A DNA stretch of 64,000 bases from Billgrantia ethanolica. GTDB lineage: Bacteria > Pseudomonadota > Gammaproteobacteria > Pseudomonadales > Halomonadaceae. The position numbers were made by a program, and so were the translations under genes. The stretch is taken from NCBI RefSeq assembly GCF_021404305.1, contig NZ_JABFTX010000002.1, positions 806,001 to 870,000 on the forward strand, written 5' to 3'. The notes under the pieces were generated by a model. That model made no database searches. It saw only the letters and a program-made list of their open reading frames with translations, and was not told where the DNA came from. Positions 35,109 through 45,942 of this stretch are shown piece by piece; the first letter of the stretch is position 1; every line of letters begins with the position of its first letter.

Positions 35109-35129
35109 GGCGGTGCGCCAGGCACCGCC
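35109..35129 (+). other. Hairpin in the htpG leader
   Basis: Perfect 8-bp stem GGCGGTGC/GCACCGCC with a 5-base loop, 12 bases after the predicted heat-shock start and upstream of the ribosome-binding site. No T run, so it is not an ordinary terminator. It may stabilise the mRNA. Confidence 0.5.
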
Positions 35130-35158
35130 GTGGGATCAAGCGATGAGGTAACCGTTCC

Positions 35159-37063
35159 ATGTCCACGACCGCTCACGAGGAAACCCTCGGCTTTCAGACC
35201 GAGGTGAAGCAACTGCTGCACCTGATGATCCACTCCCTGTACTCCAACCGGGAGATCTTCCTGCGCGAGCTGATTTCCAACGCCGCCGACGCCTGCGACA
35301 AGTTGCGCTATGCCGCGCTGGACAACGATGCCCTGTACGAGGGCGACAGCGAGCTGCGCATCGAGATCGAGCATGACGAGAAGACACGTACCGTGACCGT
35401 GCGCGACAACGGTATCGGTATGAGCCGTGAGGAGGTGATCAAGAACCTGGGTACCATCGCCCGCAGCGGCACTGCCGAGTTCCTCAAGCAGCTCTCCGGC
35501 GAGCAGCAGAAGGATGCCCGCCTGATCGGTCAGTTCGGCGTCGGTTTCTACTCCAGCTTCATCGTGGCCGACGAGGTCACGGTTCGCACCCGCAAGGCGG
35601 GTGGCGACAAGGCCGAGGGCGTCGAGTGGCGCTCCAGGGGCGAGGGCGAGTTCACCGTGGCCGATCTCGAGCGCGAGGTGCACGGCACCGAGATCGTCCT
35701 GCATCTTAAGAAAGACGCCAAGGAGTTCGCCGACGATTTCCGCCTGAGGAGCCTGGTGCGCAAGTACTCCGACCATATCGAGGTGCCGGTGCGCATGCCC
35801 AAGGTGGAGACTGCCAGGGATGACGAGGGCAACGAGATCGAGGGCAGCGAGGTCACCACCTGGGAGACCGTCAACGAAGCCACCGCTCTGTGGGTGCGCT
35901 CCAAGGGTGAAATCTCCGACGACGAGTACAAGGCCTTCTACAAGCACGTGGCCCATGACTTCAGCGATCCGCTGACCTGGAGCCACAACAAGGTCGAGGG
36001 CAAGCTCGAGTACACCAGCCTGCTCTACGTGCCGGGGCGCGCGCCTTTCGACCTCTATGAGCGCGACGGCTCCCGCGGCGTGAAGCTGTACGTCCAGCGC
36101 GTCTTCATCATGGATGACGCCGAGCAGTTCTTGCCGCTCTACCTGCGCTTCGTCAAGGGCGTGCTCGACACCCGTGAGCTGTCGCTCAACGTCTCCCGCG
36201 AACTGCTGCAGCAGGATCCCAAGGTCGAGAAGATCAAGAGCGCGCTGACCAAGCGTGCACTGGACATGCTCAAGAAACTGGCCAAGGACAAGGAGGCCTA
36301 CCAGACCTTCTGGAACGTCTTCGGCAGCGTGCTCAAGGAGGGCCCGGCGGAGGACTTCGCCAACCGCGAGAAGATCGCCGCCCTGCTGCGCTTCTCCAGC
36401 ACCCACACCGACAGCGCCACCCAGGACCAGTCGCTGGCCGACTACGTCGCTCGCATGCAGGAAGGGCAGGAGAAGATCTACTACATCGTCGCCGACGGCT
36501 TCAACGCGGCGAAATCGAGCCCGCACCTGGAGATCTTCCGCAAGAAGGGCATCGAGGTGCTACTGCTGCACGATCGCATCGACGAGTGGCTGATGAGCCA
36601 CCTGCACGAGTTCGAAGGCAAGCGCTTCGTCGACGTGGCCAAGGGTGAACTCGACCTCGGCGAGATCGAGGGCGAGGATGAGAAGAAGGCTCAGGAGGAG
36701 ACCGCCAAGGCCAAGGAGGCGCTGGTCAAGCGGGTCAAGGAGGCGCTGGGCGACGCCGTGCAGGAGGTCAAGGTGACTCACCGGCTGACCGACTCACCGG
36801 CCTGTGTGGTGTTGCCTGAGCACGAGATGGGCTTCCAGATGCGCCGCATCATGGAGGCCGCCGGGCAGAAGATGCCCGAGGTCAAGCCGATCCTCGAGCT
36901 CAACCCGAGTCATGCCCTAGTGGAGCGGCTCGAGGCCGCCGAGGGCGAGCGCTTCGGCGATCTGGCGCTGGTGCTGCTCAATCAGGCGATCATCGCCGAA
37001 GGCGGCCACCTCGACGATCCGGCGGCCTACGTACGCCGCCTCAATGCGCTGTTGACCGCCTGA
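35159..37063 (+). CDS. htpG: Molecular chaperone HtpG (Hsp90)
   Basis: 634-residue bacterial Hsp90. The GHKL ATPase domain has [13 protein letters not shown] (catalytic Glu39 is in [11 protein letters not shown]), VRDNGIGM and [11 protein letters not shown]. The middle domain contains [24 protein letters not shown] and the C-terminal dimerisation domain is complete. It remodels client proteins with DnaK. A sigma-32 promoter (35062-35089) and a rho-independent terminator (37089-37110) make it a single heat-inducible unit. Confidence 0.98.
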   Translation: MSTTAHEETLGFQTEVKQLLHLMIHSLYSNREIFLRELISNAADACDKLRYAALDNDALYEGDSELRIEIEHDEKTRTVTVRDNGIGMSREEVIKNLGTIARSGTAEFLKQLSGEQQKDARLIGQFGVGFYSSFIVADEVTVRTRKAGGDKAEGVEWRSRGEGEFTVADLEREVHGTEIVLHLKKDAKEFADDFRLRSLVRKYSDHIEVPVRMPKVETARDDEGNEIEGSEVTTWETVNEATALWVRSKGEISDDEYKAFYKHVAHDFSDPLTWSHNKVEGKLEYTSLLYVPGRAPFDLYERDGSRGVKLYVQRVFIMDDAEQFLPLYLRFVKGVLDTRELSLNVSRELLQQDPKVEKIKSALTKRALDMLKKLAKDKEAYQTFWNVFGSVLKEGPAEDFANREKIAALLRFSSTHTDSATQDQSLADYVARMQEGQEKIYYIVADGFNAAKSSPHLEIFRKKGIEVLLLHDRIDEWLMSHLHEFEGKRFVDVAKGELDLGEIEGEDEKKAQEETAKAKEALVKRVKEALGDAVQEVKVTHRLTDSPACVVLPEHEMGFQMRRIMEAAGQKMPEVKPILELNPSHALVERLEAAEGERFGDLALVLLNQAIIAEGGHLDDPAAYVRRLNALLTA

Positions 37064-37088
37064 TATAGGTTGCCGACATAGCACTTTG

Positions 37089-37110
37089 GGCCGCTTTCGG
37101 GCGGCCTTTT
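37089..37110 (+). terminator. Terminator after htpG
   Basis: GGCCGC/GCGGCC stem with a 6-base loop and TTTT, 26 bases past the htpG stop. The rest of the gap to pntA (to 37305) holds a T8 run at 37161-37168 and a possible -10 TAGTAT (37185-37190) but no convincing -35. Confidence 0.75.
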
Positions 37111-37305
37111 CGTATCTATTCGTGTCTTCTCACCCACTCTTGACGTAAGCGTCAGCAAGCTTTTTTTTCGCAATTTCAGCTGGATAGTATTGCCCATGCA
37201 CCGGCAGGTAAGGGCGGCACTGCTGTTGTGCATTGCAGTAAGGTCAGGTATGAATAGTCGGATTGCCTAACTAGAAAGTTCAATAACCATAAAGGGAGAT
37301 CCAAC

Positions 37306-38877
37306 GTGAAGATTGGTGCACCCAAGGAGCTCGCCACGGGAGAAGCGCGCGTCGCGCTAACCCCTGACAGTGCACAGCTCATACAGAAGCTTGGACACGA
37401 GTGCTTGATAGAAACCGGGGCCGGCGTTGCCGCCGGCTTCGACGACGAGGCCTACCGGGCCGTCGGCGTGAACGTGGCGGAGAGTGCCGAAGCGCTGTGG
37501 CGCGACGCCGAGGTGGTGATCAAGGTGCGCGAGCCGAGCGAGGCGGAAGCCGACCTGCTGCGCGAGGGTCAGACCCTGATCAGCTTCTTCTGGCCGGCGC
37601 AGAACGAGGCGCTACTGGAGCGCTGTCGTGCCAAGGGCGCGACCGTGATCGCCATGGACATGGTGCCGCGGATCTCGCGGGCCCAGAAGATGGACGCGCT
37701 CTCCTCCATGGCCAACATCGCCGGCTACCGGGCGGTGATCGAGGCGGGTAACAACTTCGGACGCTTCTTCACCGGCCAGGTCACCGCGGCGGGCAAGGTG
37801 CCGCCGGCCAAGGTGCTGGTCATCGGTGCCGGTGTGGCCGGCCTTGCCGCCATCGGCACGGCGACCAGCCTGGGCGCCGTGGTGCGCGCCTTCGACGTAC
37901 GCCCCGAAGTGGCCGAGCAGATCGAGTCCATGGGCGCCGAGTTCCTGTTCCTCGACTTCGAGGAGGCCCAGGACGGCTCCGGCACGGGCGGTTACGCCGC
38001 ACCCTCCAGTCCCGAGTTCCGCGAGAAGCAGCTGGCGCTGTTCCGTGAGCAGGCCCCCGAGGTCGACATCGTCATCACCACCGCGCTGATCCCGGGTCGT
38101 CCGGCGCCCAAGCTGTGGCTCGAGGACATGGTCAAGGCGATGAAACCGGGTTCGGTGATCGTCGACCTGGCCGCCGAGAAGGGCGGCAACTGTGACCTCA
38201 CGGTGCCGAACGAGAAGGTGGTCAGCGACAACGGCGTGACCGTCGTCGGTTACACCGATTTCCCGTCGCGCATGGCCACGCAGTCGTCGCTGCTCTACGC
38301 CACCAACATTCGTCACATGCTCACCGATCTGACGCCGGAGAAGGACGGCGCCATCGTGCATGACATGGAAGACGATGTGATTCGCGGCGCCACCGTGACG
38401 CACCAGGGCGAGATCACCTTCCCGCCGCCGCCGCCCAAGGTCAAGGCGATTGCCGCGGCCAAGCCCAAGGAGAAGGTCAAGGAGCCCACGCCCGAGGAGA
38501 AGCGCGCGGCGGAGCTTGCCACCTTCAAAGAGCAGACCAAGCGTCAGGTCACGCTGCTCGGCATCGGCGGGGCGCTGATGCTGCTGCTCGGGCAGATCGC
38601 CCCGGCCTCGTTCATGCAGCACTTCATCGTCTTCGTGCTGGCCTGCTTCGTCGGTTTCCAGGTGATCTGGAACGTCAGCCACTCCCTGCATACGCCACTG
38701 ATGGCGGTGACCAACGCCATCTCCGGCATCATCGTGCTCGGTGCCGTGCTGCAGATCGGCTCGGGTAACTGGATCGTGGTGCTTCTGGCGGCGATCTCGG
38801 TATTGATCGCCACCATCAACATCGTGGGCGGCTTCCTGGTGACACGCCGGATGCTCGCCATGTTCCAGAAATCCTGA
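37306..38877 (+). CDS. pntA: NAD(P) transhydrogenase alpha subunit
   Basis: 523 residues, the fused alpha form: NAD(H)-binding domain I ([67 protein letters not shown]), a charged Lys/Pro/Glu linker (about 380-410), then four membrane helices. With PntB it uses the proton-motive force to drive NADPH formation. The start is a GTG preceded by AAGGGAGA. Followed by pntB after 17 bases. Confidence 0.97.
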   Translation: MKIGAPKELATGEARVALTPDSAQLIQKLGHECLIETGAGVAAGFDDEAYRAVGVNVAESAEALWRDAEVVIKVREPSEAEADLLREGQTLISFFWPAQNEALLERCRAKGATVIAMDMVPRISRAQKMDALSSMANIAGYRAVIEAGNNFGRFFTGQVTAAGKVPPAKVLVIGAGVAGLAAIGTATSLGAVVRAFDVRPEVAEQIESMGAEFLFLDFEEAQDGSGTGGYAAPSSPEFREKQLALFREQAPEVDIVITTALIPGRPAPKLWLEDMVKAMKPGSVIVDLAAEKGGNCDLTVPNEKVVSDNGVTVVGYTDFPSRMATQSSLLYATNIRHMLTDLTPEKDGAIVHDMEDDVIRGATVTHQGEITFPPPPPKVKAIAAAKPKEKVKEPTPEEKRAAELATFKEQTKRQVTLLGIGGALMLLLGQIAPASFMQHFIVFVLACFVGFQVIWNVSHSLHTPLMAVTNAISGIIVLGAVLQIGSGNWIVVLLAAISVLIATINIVGGFLVTRRMLAMFQKS

Positions 38878-38894
38878 GCGGCGGAGTGACGAAC

Positions 38895-40337
38895 ATGCTA
38901 GGACAAGGTTTTGTTTCCGCTGCAGCGATAGCGGCAAGTGTACTTTTCGTGCTCTCCCTGGGTGGGCTGAGCAACCAGGAGAAGGCCAAGCGGGCGGTAT
39001 GGTACGGCATCGTCGGCATGGCGGTGGCGGTGCTGTTCACCGCCTTCGGCCCCGGCATCGGCAACTACTGGCTGATGATACCGATGATCGTGATCGGCTC
39101 GGTGATCGGCTGGAAGGTGGCCAAGCAGGTGGCCATGACCGAGATGCCGCAGCTGGTGGCGGCACTGCACAGCTTCGTCGGCCTCGCCGCAGTGTTCGTG
39201 GCCTGGAACGCCGATCTCGAGCGGCGCCGGGTACTGGCCGCCCAGGCGCTGGATACTGCGCATCAGGAGTTCTCCGCCTTCGCCGCCCTGGTGGCGACCA
39301 AGGCGCCGGACGAGTTGACCTTCCTGCAGTTGGAGGTGGTTTTCGCCATCTTCATCGGCGCGGTGACCTTCACCGGCTCGGTGATCGCCTTCGGCAAGCT
39401 GGCCGGCAAGGTCGACGGCAAGCCGCAGAAGCTTCCCGGCGGCCATCTGCTCAACGCCGGCGCTGCGGCGATCTGTCTGCTGCTGGCAGTGCTCTACCTC
39501 AACGGGGCCGGTTTCTGGACGCTGTTGCTGCTCGCGGCGCTGTCGTTCTTCATCGGCTGGCACTTGATCATGGGCATCGGCGGCGCCGACATGCCGGTGG
39601 TGGTGTCGATGCTCAACAGCTACTCCGGCTGGGCGGCGGCGGCCATCGGCTTCACGCTCTCCAACGACCTGCTGATCGTCACCGGCGCGCTGGTGGGCTC
39701 CTCGGGTGCGATTCTCTCGTACATCATGTGCAAGGCGATGAACCGCAACTTCGTCAGCGTCATCCTGGGCGGCTTCGGCGGTACCCAGGGCCCGGCCGCC
39801 GAGATCGAGGGCGAGCAGGTGGCCATCGACGCCGCGGGCGTGGCGAGCACGCTCAACAACGCCGACAGCGTGGTCATCGTGCCGGGTTACGGCATGGCCG
39901 TGGCTCAGGCTCAGAACGCCGTGAGCGAGCTGGTGCGCAAGCTGCGTGCCGCCGGCAAGGAGGTGCGTTTCGCCATCCATCCGGTGGCCGGGCGTCTGCC
40001 GGGCCACATGAACGTGCTACTGGCCGAGGCGCGGGTCCCCTACGACATCGTGCTGGAGATGGACGAGATCAACGACGACTTCCCCAAGACCGACGTGGTG
40101 ATCGTCATCGGCTCCAACGACATCGTCAACCCGGCGGCCCAGGACGACCCCAACAGCCCGATCGCCGGCATGCCGGTACTCGAGGTGTGGAAGTCCAGCG
40201 TGGTATTCGTCTGCAAGCGGGGCCAGGGTACCGGCTACTCCGGCATCGAGAACCCGCTGTTCTACAAGGAGAATACGCGGATGTTCTACGGCGACGCCCG
40301 GGAGAGCATCGACTCCCTCCTGTCGCTGATCGACTGA
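38895..40337 (+). CDS. pntB: NAD(P) transhydrogenase beta subunit
   Basis: 480 residues. An N-terminal bundle of about nine membrane helices is followed by the soluble NADP(H)-binding domain III with [37 protein letters not shown] and [14 protein letters not shown] use the ATG at 38895, with CGGAG eight bases upstream, rather than the GTG at 38886 that would overlap that site. Forms the proton-translocating complex with PntA. Confidence 0.96.
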   Translation: MLGQGFVSAAAIAASVLFVLSLGGLSNQEKAKRAVWYGIVGMAVAVLFTAFGPGIGNYWLMIPMIVIGSVIGWKVAKQVAMTEMPQLVAALHSFVGLAAVFVAWNADLERRRVLAAQALDTAHQEFSAFAALVATKAPDELTFLQLEVVFAIFIGAVTFTGSVIAFGKLAGKVDGKPQKLPGGHLLNAGAAAICLLLAVLYLNGAGFWTLLLLAALSFFIGWHLIMGIGGADMPVVVSMLNSYSGWAAAAIGFTLSNDLLIVTGALVGSSGAILSYIMCKAMNRNFVSVILGGFGGTQGPAAEIEGEQVAIDAAGVASTLNNADSVVIVPGYGMAVAQAQNAVSELVRKLRAAGKEVRFAIHPVAGRLPGHMNVLLAEARVPYDIVLEMDEINDDFPKTDVVIVIGSNDIVNPAAQDDPNSPIAGMPVLEVWKSSVVFVCKRGQGTGYSGIENPLFYKENTRMFYGDARESIDSLLSLID

Positions 40338-40377
40338 GTCGGTCGCGGGAGTGTCGTCCCGCACCGAACGTTGGTAT

Positions 40378-40404
40378 GAATGCCTCCGAAAGGGGGCATT
40401 CTTC
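40378..40404 (+). terminator. Terminator-like hairpin between pntB and gpsA
   Basis: Ten-pair stem GAATGCCTCC/GGGGGCATTC (one G-T pair) with a GAAA tetraloop, followed by TTCGTT. Very stable stem, modest T run. Confidence 0.65.
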
Positions 40405-40457
40405 GTTACACTCAGGGCAATTTGATCCGATTCTTTTACCGATTTCGCGGGGCAGAC

Positions 40458-41531
40458 ATGGCAGACGAACCCATGCGGGTAGCAGTTCTGGGGGGCGGCA
40501 GCTTCGGTACCGCGCTGGCGAGCATCGCCGCCGACAACGGGGCCAGGGTGTGCCAATGGCTGCGAGACCCGCAGCTTGCGGAGCAGATTAATCGGGAGCA
40601 TCGCAATTCACGCTACCTGCCGGAATACGCCATCAATCCGGCGGTGCGCGCCTCGAGCGACATGCAGGCCGTGCTCGAAGGGGCCGAGCTGGTGCTGGTG
40701 GCGATTCCCTCCAAGGCCTTTCGCGACGTGGTGCGGCAGGCGCGGCCCTGGCTTAACGCCGACCAGATCCTGGTCAGCACCACCAAGGGAATCCAGGAGG
40801 AAGGCTTCAAGCTGATGAGCCAGATCCTCGAGGAGGAGACTGGCTTTGCCCATATCGGCGTGATATCCGGGCCGAACCTTGCCACCGAGATCGCCCAGAA
40901 GCAGCTCACCGCCACCGTGGTAGCCAGCGACGATGCGCTAACCCGCACTCGCGTTCAGCAGGCGCTGAGCTGCGACTACTTTCGCGTCTATGCCAGCAAT
41001 GACCGCTACGGTGTGGAGCTGGGCGGCTCGCTGAAGAACATCTATGCCATCGCCGCGGGCATGGCCGCGGCGCTGGGCATGGGCGAGAACACCCGCAGCA
41101 TGCTGATGACCCGGGCGCTGGCCGAGATGGGGCGTTTCGCCGTCAGCCTAGGCGCCAACCCCATGACCTTTCTGGGGCTGGCCGGGGTGGGTGATCTGAT
41201 CGTGACCTGCTCCTCGCAGCTCTCGCGCAACTATCGTGTGGGCTACGCGCTGGGCCAGGGCAAGAACCTGGACGAGGCGGTTGAGGCGCTGGGGCAGGTC
41301 GCCGAGGGGGTCAACACCATCCGCCTGGTACGCGACAAGGCGCAGGCCGACGGTGTCTACATGCCGCTGGCCGAGGGGCTTTATCAGGTGCTGTTCGAAG
41401 GCGTGCCTGCGCGGGAGATGGCGCGCATGCTGATGCGTGGCGAGCAGAGCAGTGACGTGGAGTTCGTGCTGCCGCGTGAGGCCGTGCAGCAGGCCCATCG
41501 GCGCGTCGAAGCGGGCGAGGAGAAACCATGA
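40458..41531 (+). CDS. gpsA: Glycerol-3-phosphate dehydrogenase (NAD(P)+)
   Basis: 357 residues. Reduces dihydroxyacetone phosphate to sn-glycerol 3-phosphate for phospholipid synthesis. Rossmann motif [20 protein letters not shown] and [10 protein letters not shown], and the catalytic-lysine region [29 protein letters not shown] are present. Start at 40458; an in-frame ATG five codons later is possible. Its stop overlaps the sixA start by four bases (ATGA). Confidence 0.96.
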   Translation: MADEPMRVAVLGGGSFGTALASIAADNGARVCQWLRDPQLAEQINREHRNSRYLPEYAINPAVRASSDMQAVLEGAELVLVAIPSKAFRDVVRQARPWLNADQILVSTTKGIQEEGFKLMSQILEEETGFAHIGVISGPNLATEIAQKQLTATVVASDDALTRTRVQQALSCDYFRVYASNDRYGVELGGSLKNIYAIAAGMAAALGMGENTRSMLMTRALAEMGRFAVSLGANPMTFLGLAGVGDLIVTCSSQLSRNYRVGYALGQGKNLDEAVEALGQVAEGVNTIRLVRDKAQADGVYMPLAEGLYQVLFEGVPAREMARMLMRGEQSSDVEFVLPREAVQQAHRRVEAGEEKP

Positions 41532-42001
41532 CGTCGCGTCTCTATGTCATGCGTCATGGCGAAGCCGGCCCGGGCCGGCTGGACAGTGAGCGCGAGCTGA
41601 CCGTCCGTGGCCACGCCGAGGCCGGGCGCATGGCCGAGTGGCTCGCGCGGCAGTCGCTGGAAGGCGCCCGGCTCTTCAGCAGTCCCTACCGGCGCGCCCG
41701 ACAGACCGCGGCTCACGTCGCCGGGGCGCTTGGCATCGATGCCGTGGAACTCCCCATTATCACTCCCGACGACTCGCCCGGCGCCGTGTGCGACTGGCTG
41801 CTGGACGCGAGCGATGACCGGCCCATCGTGCTGGTTAGCCATATGCCGCTGGTCGGGCTGCTCACCGGGCAACTGGTGGAGGGGCGCTCCGACCGCGGCC
41901 TCGCTTTCCCCACCGCTGCCGTGGCCGAGCTCGAGAGCGAGGTGTGGGCGGCGGGGTGTGCCCGGCTGCTGCGCTTCATGGCACCTCACGACGTCTTCTG
42001 A
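41528..42001 (+). CDS. sixA: Phosphohistidine phosphatase SixA
   Basis: 157-residue histidine-phosphatase-superfamily protein. The catalytic RHG motif ([10 protein letters not shown]) and the second histidine in [17 protein letters not shown] are intact. SixA removes phosphate from histidine-containing phosphotransfer domains. It is translationally coupled to gpsA through a four-base overlap. Confidence 0.9.
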   Translation: MTSRLYVMRHGEAGPGRLDSERELTVRGHAEAGRMAEWLARQSLEGARLFSSPYRRARQTAAHVAGALGIDAVELPIITPDDSPGAVCDWLLDASDDRPIVLVSHMPLVGLLTGQLVEGRSDRGLAFPTAAVAELESEVWAAGCARLLRFMAPHDVF

Positions 42002-42023
42002 GTCAGGTAGTTTTCAGACATAG

Positions 42024-42971
42024 CTAGATCCAGCCGATTACTTTCAGGGCAAATACCCCCAAGGTAATGGTCACGCTGGCCATCAGCGTGGTCAGGGCGA
42101 TGATGTTGGCCGAGAGGGCCGCATTGCCGCCCATCGCCTTGGTCATGACGAAGGCCGCGGCTGCCGTCGGGCTGGCGAAGAACAGGAACAGTACGCCCAG
42201 TTCACGCCCCTCGAAGCCGACCAGCCAGGCGGCGAGAATCGCGATCACGGGCAGGGTGATCATCTTCATCAGACTGGCGCCCATGGCCAGGCTGCCCGAG
42301 GCCCTGATCGAACCCAGCGACAGGGTGGCGCCGATGCAGATCAGCGCCAGGGGCAGCGTCAGCGAGGCGAAGTACTGTCCCGATGTCATCGCCCAGCCGG
42401 GCAGGCGCAGCTCCAGCGCTGCCACTGGGATGGCGGCGACCACGGCAAGGATCAGCGGATTGCGGGCGATATGGCTGGCGATGCTGCGCCAGTCGGCGCT
42501 CTTGCCTTCCTGATAGGTGGCCAGCACGATGACCGAGAAGGCGTTGTAGGTCAGGATCACCACGCCGAGCAGCAGGCCGCCGGCGGAAAGTCCGTAGTCG
42601 CCGTACATGCCGGCCGCCAGCGCCAGGCCGACGATGCCGCAGTTGCCGCGAAAAGCGCCCTGCACGTAGACGCCGCGGTCGGCATAGGGCACGCGCAGAA
42701 TGGCCCAGCCCCAGGAGAGCAGGAAGCTGCCCAGCGTGGCCAGGGCGAAGAAGGCCAGCATGGCGGGATTGAGCGTGGTATCCAGGTCGGCGCGAATGAT
42801 GCTGAGGAAGATCAGCGTCGGCATGGTGGCTTTGAACACCAGGCTCGAGGCGGTGGAGATGAAGGCCTGATCGATCCAGCCCAGGCGCTTCAGGCCCAGG
42901 CCGATGAAGACCATGGCGAAGACCGGCAGGGTGATCTCCAGGGTGGCGAAAAAGAGTTCGTATAGGCCCAT
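42024..42971 (-). CDS. AEC-family (auxin efflux carrier-like) transporter
   Basis: 315 residues, about ten membrane helices, with the family's N-terminal LPVFAMVFIGLGLKRLGWID and the central FRGNCGIVGLALAAGMYGDYG. Bacterial AEC members carry organic acids such as malate or malonate; substrate is unknown here. The start codon has no clear ribosome-binding site but lies just after a 31-codon ORF, so translation is probably coupled to it. Confidence 0.9.
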   Translation of the reverse strand: MGLYELFFATLEITLPVFAMVFIGLGLKRLGWIDQAFISTASSLVFKATMPTLIFLSIIRADLDTTLNPAMLAFFALATLGSFLLSWGWAILRVPYADRGVYVQGAFRGNCGIVGLALAAGMYGDYGLSAGGLLLGVVILTYNAFSVIVLATYQEGKSADWRSIASHIARNPLILAVVAAIPVAALELRLPGWAMTSGQYFASLTLPLALICIGATLSLGSIRASGSLAMGASLMKMITLPVIAILAAWLVGFEGRELGVLFLFFASPTAAAAFVMTKAMGGNAALSANIIALTTLMASVTITLGVFALKVIGWI

Positions 42972-42972
42972 G

Positions 42973-43068
42973 TCAGCGTGTGAGCCACAGGCCGACGAAG
43001 ATGGCAACGGTCACGGTGACGAAGAACACAAGGTTACGCGTGCGAGTATCGCGCGGGGGGCGAGGCAT
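42973..43068 (-). CDS. Putative 31-residue membrane miniprotein upstream of the AEC transporter
   Basis: ATG at 43068 with GGAG nine bases upstream (minus strand CTGGAGTCCCGTC before ATG). It encodes MPRPPRDTRTRN, then one hydrophobic helix (LVFFVTVTVAIFVGLWL), and ends TR-stop. The stop lies one base before the AEC start codon. The basic, proline-rich cytosolic end and single helix are typical of small inner-membrane proteins. It could be a subunit or regulator of the transporter or simply a translational coupler. Confidence 0.6.
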   Translation of the reverse strand: MPRPPRDTRTRNLVFFVTVTVAIFVGLWLTR

Positions 43069-43184
43069 GACGGGACTCCAGAACAGGGCGAACGGTATGA
43101 AGCGGAGGTCGACTTGGCGGAATAGAGTAAACCCGTTAGCCTGCTATCGCCACTGCCGGCCAGCTCCGACTCCGGATTCTCCTC

Positions 43185-44000
43185 ATGACTGAACGTTCCA
43201 CCGCTTCGCGACCTCGCCTGGTCTTCGCTCACGCCAATGGCTTTCCCGGCATGAGCTACCGTAGCCTGCTGGCTCCCCTGCATGAGCGCTTCGACATTCA
43301 CCCCGTCGACCGCCTGGGCCATCATCCCGACTACCCGGTCGGTGCCAACTGGCTGGCGCTGCGCGACGAGCTGCTCGAGCACGTGCTCGACGATGAGAGT
43401 CCTGTGATCGGCGTGGGGCACTCCATGGGCGGCGTGCTGATGGCCATGGCGGCGGAGCATGCGCCGCAGCGCTTTCGCTGCGTGGTGATGCTCGACCCGC
43501 CGCTGATGCTGGGGCTCGATGCCTGGAGCATGAAGGTCGCCAAGCGCTTCGGCTTCGTCGACCGGGTCACCCCGGCGGGCAAGAGTCACGGTCGCCGGGC
43601 CTGCTGGCCCGACCGTGAGGCGATGGCCAATCACTTGCGCCGTCGCGGTCTGTTCCGCCGCTTCACCCCTGAAGCCCTGTACGACTATGTGGAAGGCGGC
43701 ACTCGGCTGCGTGACGACGGCGGCGCCGAACTGATCTACGACCCGGCGATCGAGACCGAGATCTTCCGCAATCTGCCCGATCACCTGACGCGTTTGCCGC
43801 GCCGGCTCAGGATTCCTTTCGGCGTGCTGGTCGGCAGCGACTCCGATCTGATCACGCCCAGGCGCCGCCGCCGGCTGGCTGCCCACGGCATTCCGCTGGC
43901 GCCGGTGCCGGGTACCCACATGTTCCCCATGGAGCACCCCGAAGAGACGCGGCAGGCGCTGCTGGCGATGCTCGACCGACTGCTGGAGGGCGAGGCATGA
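43185..44000 (+). CDS. Alpha/beta hydrolase, first of a pair
   Basis: 271 residues with FAHANGFPGMSYRSLLAPL (oxyanion loop), GVGHSMGGVLMAMAA (nucleophile Ser in GHSMG) and GTHMFPMEHPEE (catalytic His). Serine hydrolase of unknown substrate. Its stop overlaps the next hydrolase start by four bases (ATGA), so the two are co-translated. Confidence 0.88.
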   Translation: MTERSTASRPRLVFAHANGFPGMSYRSLLAPLHERFDIHPVDRLGHHPDYPVGANWLALRDELLEHVLDDESPVIGVGHSMGGVLMAMAAEHAPQRFRCVVMLDPPLMLGLDAWSMKVAKRFGFVDRVTPAGKSHGRRACWPDREAMANHLRRRGLFRRFTPEALYDYVEGGTRLRDDGGAELIYDPAIETEIFRNLPDHLTRLPRRLRIPFGVLVGSDSDLITPRRRRRLAAHGIPLAPVPGTHMFPMEHPEETRQALLAMLDRLLEGEA

Positions 44001-44863
44001 GCGAGGCGCAACCCCTGATCCTGGCCGGCGGTCGCCTGGCAGCACTCGCCTGGGGCGAGCCGAGCGCCCCCACCTGGCTGGCACTGCACGGCTGGCTGGA
44101 CAACGCCGCGAGCTTCTCCCGCCTGGCGCCGTTGTTGTGCGCACGGCTCGACGTGCGCATCGTGGCGCTGGACTTCGCCGGTCACGGCCACTCGCAGCAT
44201 AGCGAGGGCGACTACGCTCTGTGGGACTACTGCCATGACTTGCTGGATGCTGCCGACGAGCTGGGCCTAGAGCGCGTGAGCGTGCTGGCCCACTCCATGG
44301 GGGCGGGGGTGGCCTGCCTCACCGCGGCGGCGCTGCCGGAGCGCATCGAGCGGCTGGTGCTGGTCGATGGCCTGGGCGCCGTGACCACGCCTGCCGGGGA
44401 TAGCGCCGCTCAACTGCGCAAGGGGTTGCGTGCCGCCAGGCGCACGAGGTCGGCGGCGCCGCGCTATCCTGATAGCAGTACCGCCGTGGCGGCACGTGTG
44501 GCCGGTGGCGTGACACCGATCGATGCCGAAACCGCGACGCCGCTGGTGGAGCGCAATCTTGTGCGGGAGGCCGATGGCCACGTGCGTTTGCGTACCGATG
44601 GCAGGCTGCTTTGGCCTTCACCGCTGCGCCTGAGTCCGGAGCAGGTACTGGCCCTGCTCGGTGCGATCCAGGCGCCGGTGCTATTGATCGAGGGCGAGAG
44701 GGGCATATTGGCCGAACGCGAGAACGCCCAGGCGGCGCGTGCGGCAGTCCCTCATCTGATGCGACAGGTATTGCCGGGCGGGCACCATCTGCATCTGGAG
44801 CCTGACAGTGTGGCCGCGGTGGCGCGAGCCATCGAGACGTGGCTGGAACCGCGTCGAACTTGA
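43997..44863 (+). CDS. Alpha/beta hydrolase, second of a pair
   Basis: 288 residues. LALHGWLDNAASFSRLAPLL, FAGHGHSQH, LAHSMGAGVACLTA (nucleophile Ser) and GGHHLHLE (catalytic His) give a complete triad set. The HGWLDN start resembles esterases of the MhpC class. It overlaps the preceding hydrolase and is followed after 17 bases by a patatin, suggesting a small lipid or ester-hydrolase operon. Confidence 0.88.
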   Translation: MSEAQPLILAGGRLAALAWGEPSAPTWLALHGWLDNAASFSRLAPLLCARLDVRIVALDFAGHGHSQHSEGDYALWDYCHDLLDAADELGLERVSVLAHSMGAGVACLTAAALPERIERLVLVDGLGAVTTPAGDSAAQLRKGLRAARRTRSAAPRYPDSSTAVAARVAGGVTPIDAETATPLVERNLVREADGHVRLRTDGRLLWPSPLRLSPEQVLALLGAIQAPVLLIEGERGILAERENAQAARAAVPHLMRQVLPGGHHLHLEPDSVAAVARAIETWLEPRRT

Positions 44864-44880
44864 TCTCGGGGAGAGGTGAG

Positions 44881-45933
44881 ATGAGCAGCAGTCTGGCGAT
44901 GGAACAGGGCAAGCGCGTGGCGCTGACGCTGGGCAGCGGCGGGGCGCGCGGCTATGCCCATATCGGCGTGATCGAGGTGCTCGAGGCACGAGGCTACGAG
45001 ATCACCGCCATCTCCGGCTGCTCCATGGGAGCGGTCATCGCTGGTGTGCATGCCGCGGGCCAGCTCGAGGCCTATCGCGACTGGGTGTGCCGGCTCGATT
45101 ACTTCGACGTGCTCAAGCTGGTCGACGTCACCTGGAGCCCGATGGGGGCGATGCGGGCCAGCAAGGTGATGAGCAAGCTCGAAGAGCTCATCGGCGATAT
45201 CCAGATCGAGGATCTGCCCATCCCACTGACCACCGTCGCCACCGATTTGGCGCGCCAGCGCGAGGTGTGGTTCCAGTCGGGTCCGCTGCTGCGTGCGATC
45301 CGTGCCTCCATTGCCATACCGGGGGTCATCACGCCGGTGCACATCGGCGACAGCACCCTGGTGGACGGAGGCTTGCTCAACCCCCTGCCGATCACGCCGA
45401 CGGTATCGTCGCATGCCGACATGATGCTGGCCGTCAACGTGACCGCCCATAGTGCCCGCCCGGTGACGCTGAACGACCTGATGCCCACAGAAGAGCAGGA
45501 AGCCGCAGAAGCGCAGGCCGTGGCCAAGGGCTGGATGGACGTGCGCGGCGCCACGCGTTGGCTGTTCGAAGGGTTCGGTACCGCGGAGCAGGAGGCCGAT
45601 TCGGCGGACGGCAAGAGCGAGCGCACATCCAATGGGCGTCGGGCCTGGGGGCGGCTCGACATGATCCTGGCCTCATTCGACATCACCCAGGCGTCGCTGG
45701 CCAAGTACAAGATTGCGGGCTACCCCCCCGACGTGCTGATCGAGGTGCCCAAGACGGTGTGCGGGGCCTTCGAGTTCCATCGCGCCGAGGCGCTGATCCG
45801 CCTGGGGCGTCATCTGGCCATGGAAGCGCTGGATCGTTACGAGGGGCGCACGCAAAGCGGCCATGGCGGCGCGGGGGGCATCATCGTCGAGCCGCCGCAG
45901 ATGCCGACCGAACGCGAGTCGGGTGGCGGTTAG
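44881..45933 (+). CDS. Patatin-like phospholipase
   Basis: 350 residues. The patatin catalytic dyad region is intact: GSGGARGYAHIGVIEVLEARG (oxyanion glycines), SGCSMGAVIAGV (nucleophile in G-x-S-x-G) and VDGGLLNPLP (Asp of DGG). Bacterial RssA/YchK-type proteins are about 300 residues; this one has an extra acidic insert near 200-250. GGGGAGAGG precedes the ATG at 44881. Probably a lipid acyl hydrolase. Confidence 0.88.
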   Translation: MSSSLAMEQGKRVALTLGSGGARGYAHIGVIEVLEARGYEITAISGCSMGAVIAGVHAAGQLEAYRDWVCRLDYFDVLKLVDVTWSPMGAMRASKVMSKLEELIGDIQIEDLPIPLTTVATDLARQREVWFQSGPLLRAIRASIAIPGVITPVHIGDSTLVDGGLLNPLPITPTVSSHADMMLAVNVTAHSARPVTLNDLMPTEEQEAAEAQAVAKGWMDVRGATRWLFEGFGTAEQEADSADGKSERTSNGRRAWGRLDMILASFDITQASLAKYKIAGYPPDVLIEVPKTVCGAFEFHRAEALIRLGRHLAMEALDRYEGRTQSGHGGAGGIIVEPPQMPTERESGGG

Positions 45934-45942
45934 CGGTAGCGC

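Noticed and set aside
38886..38894. GTG start for pntB at 38886
   Set aside because: It overlaps the CGGAG ribosome-binding site that is well spaced for ATG 38895.
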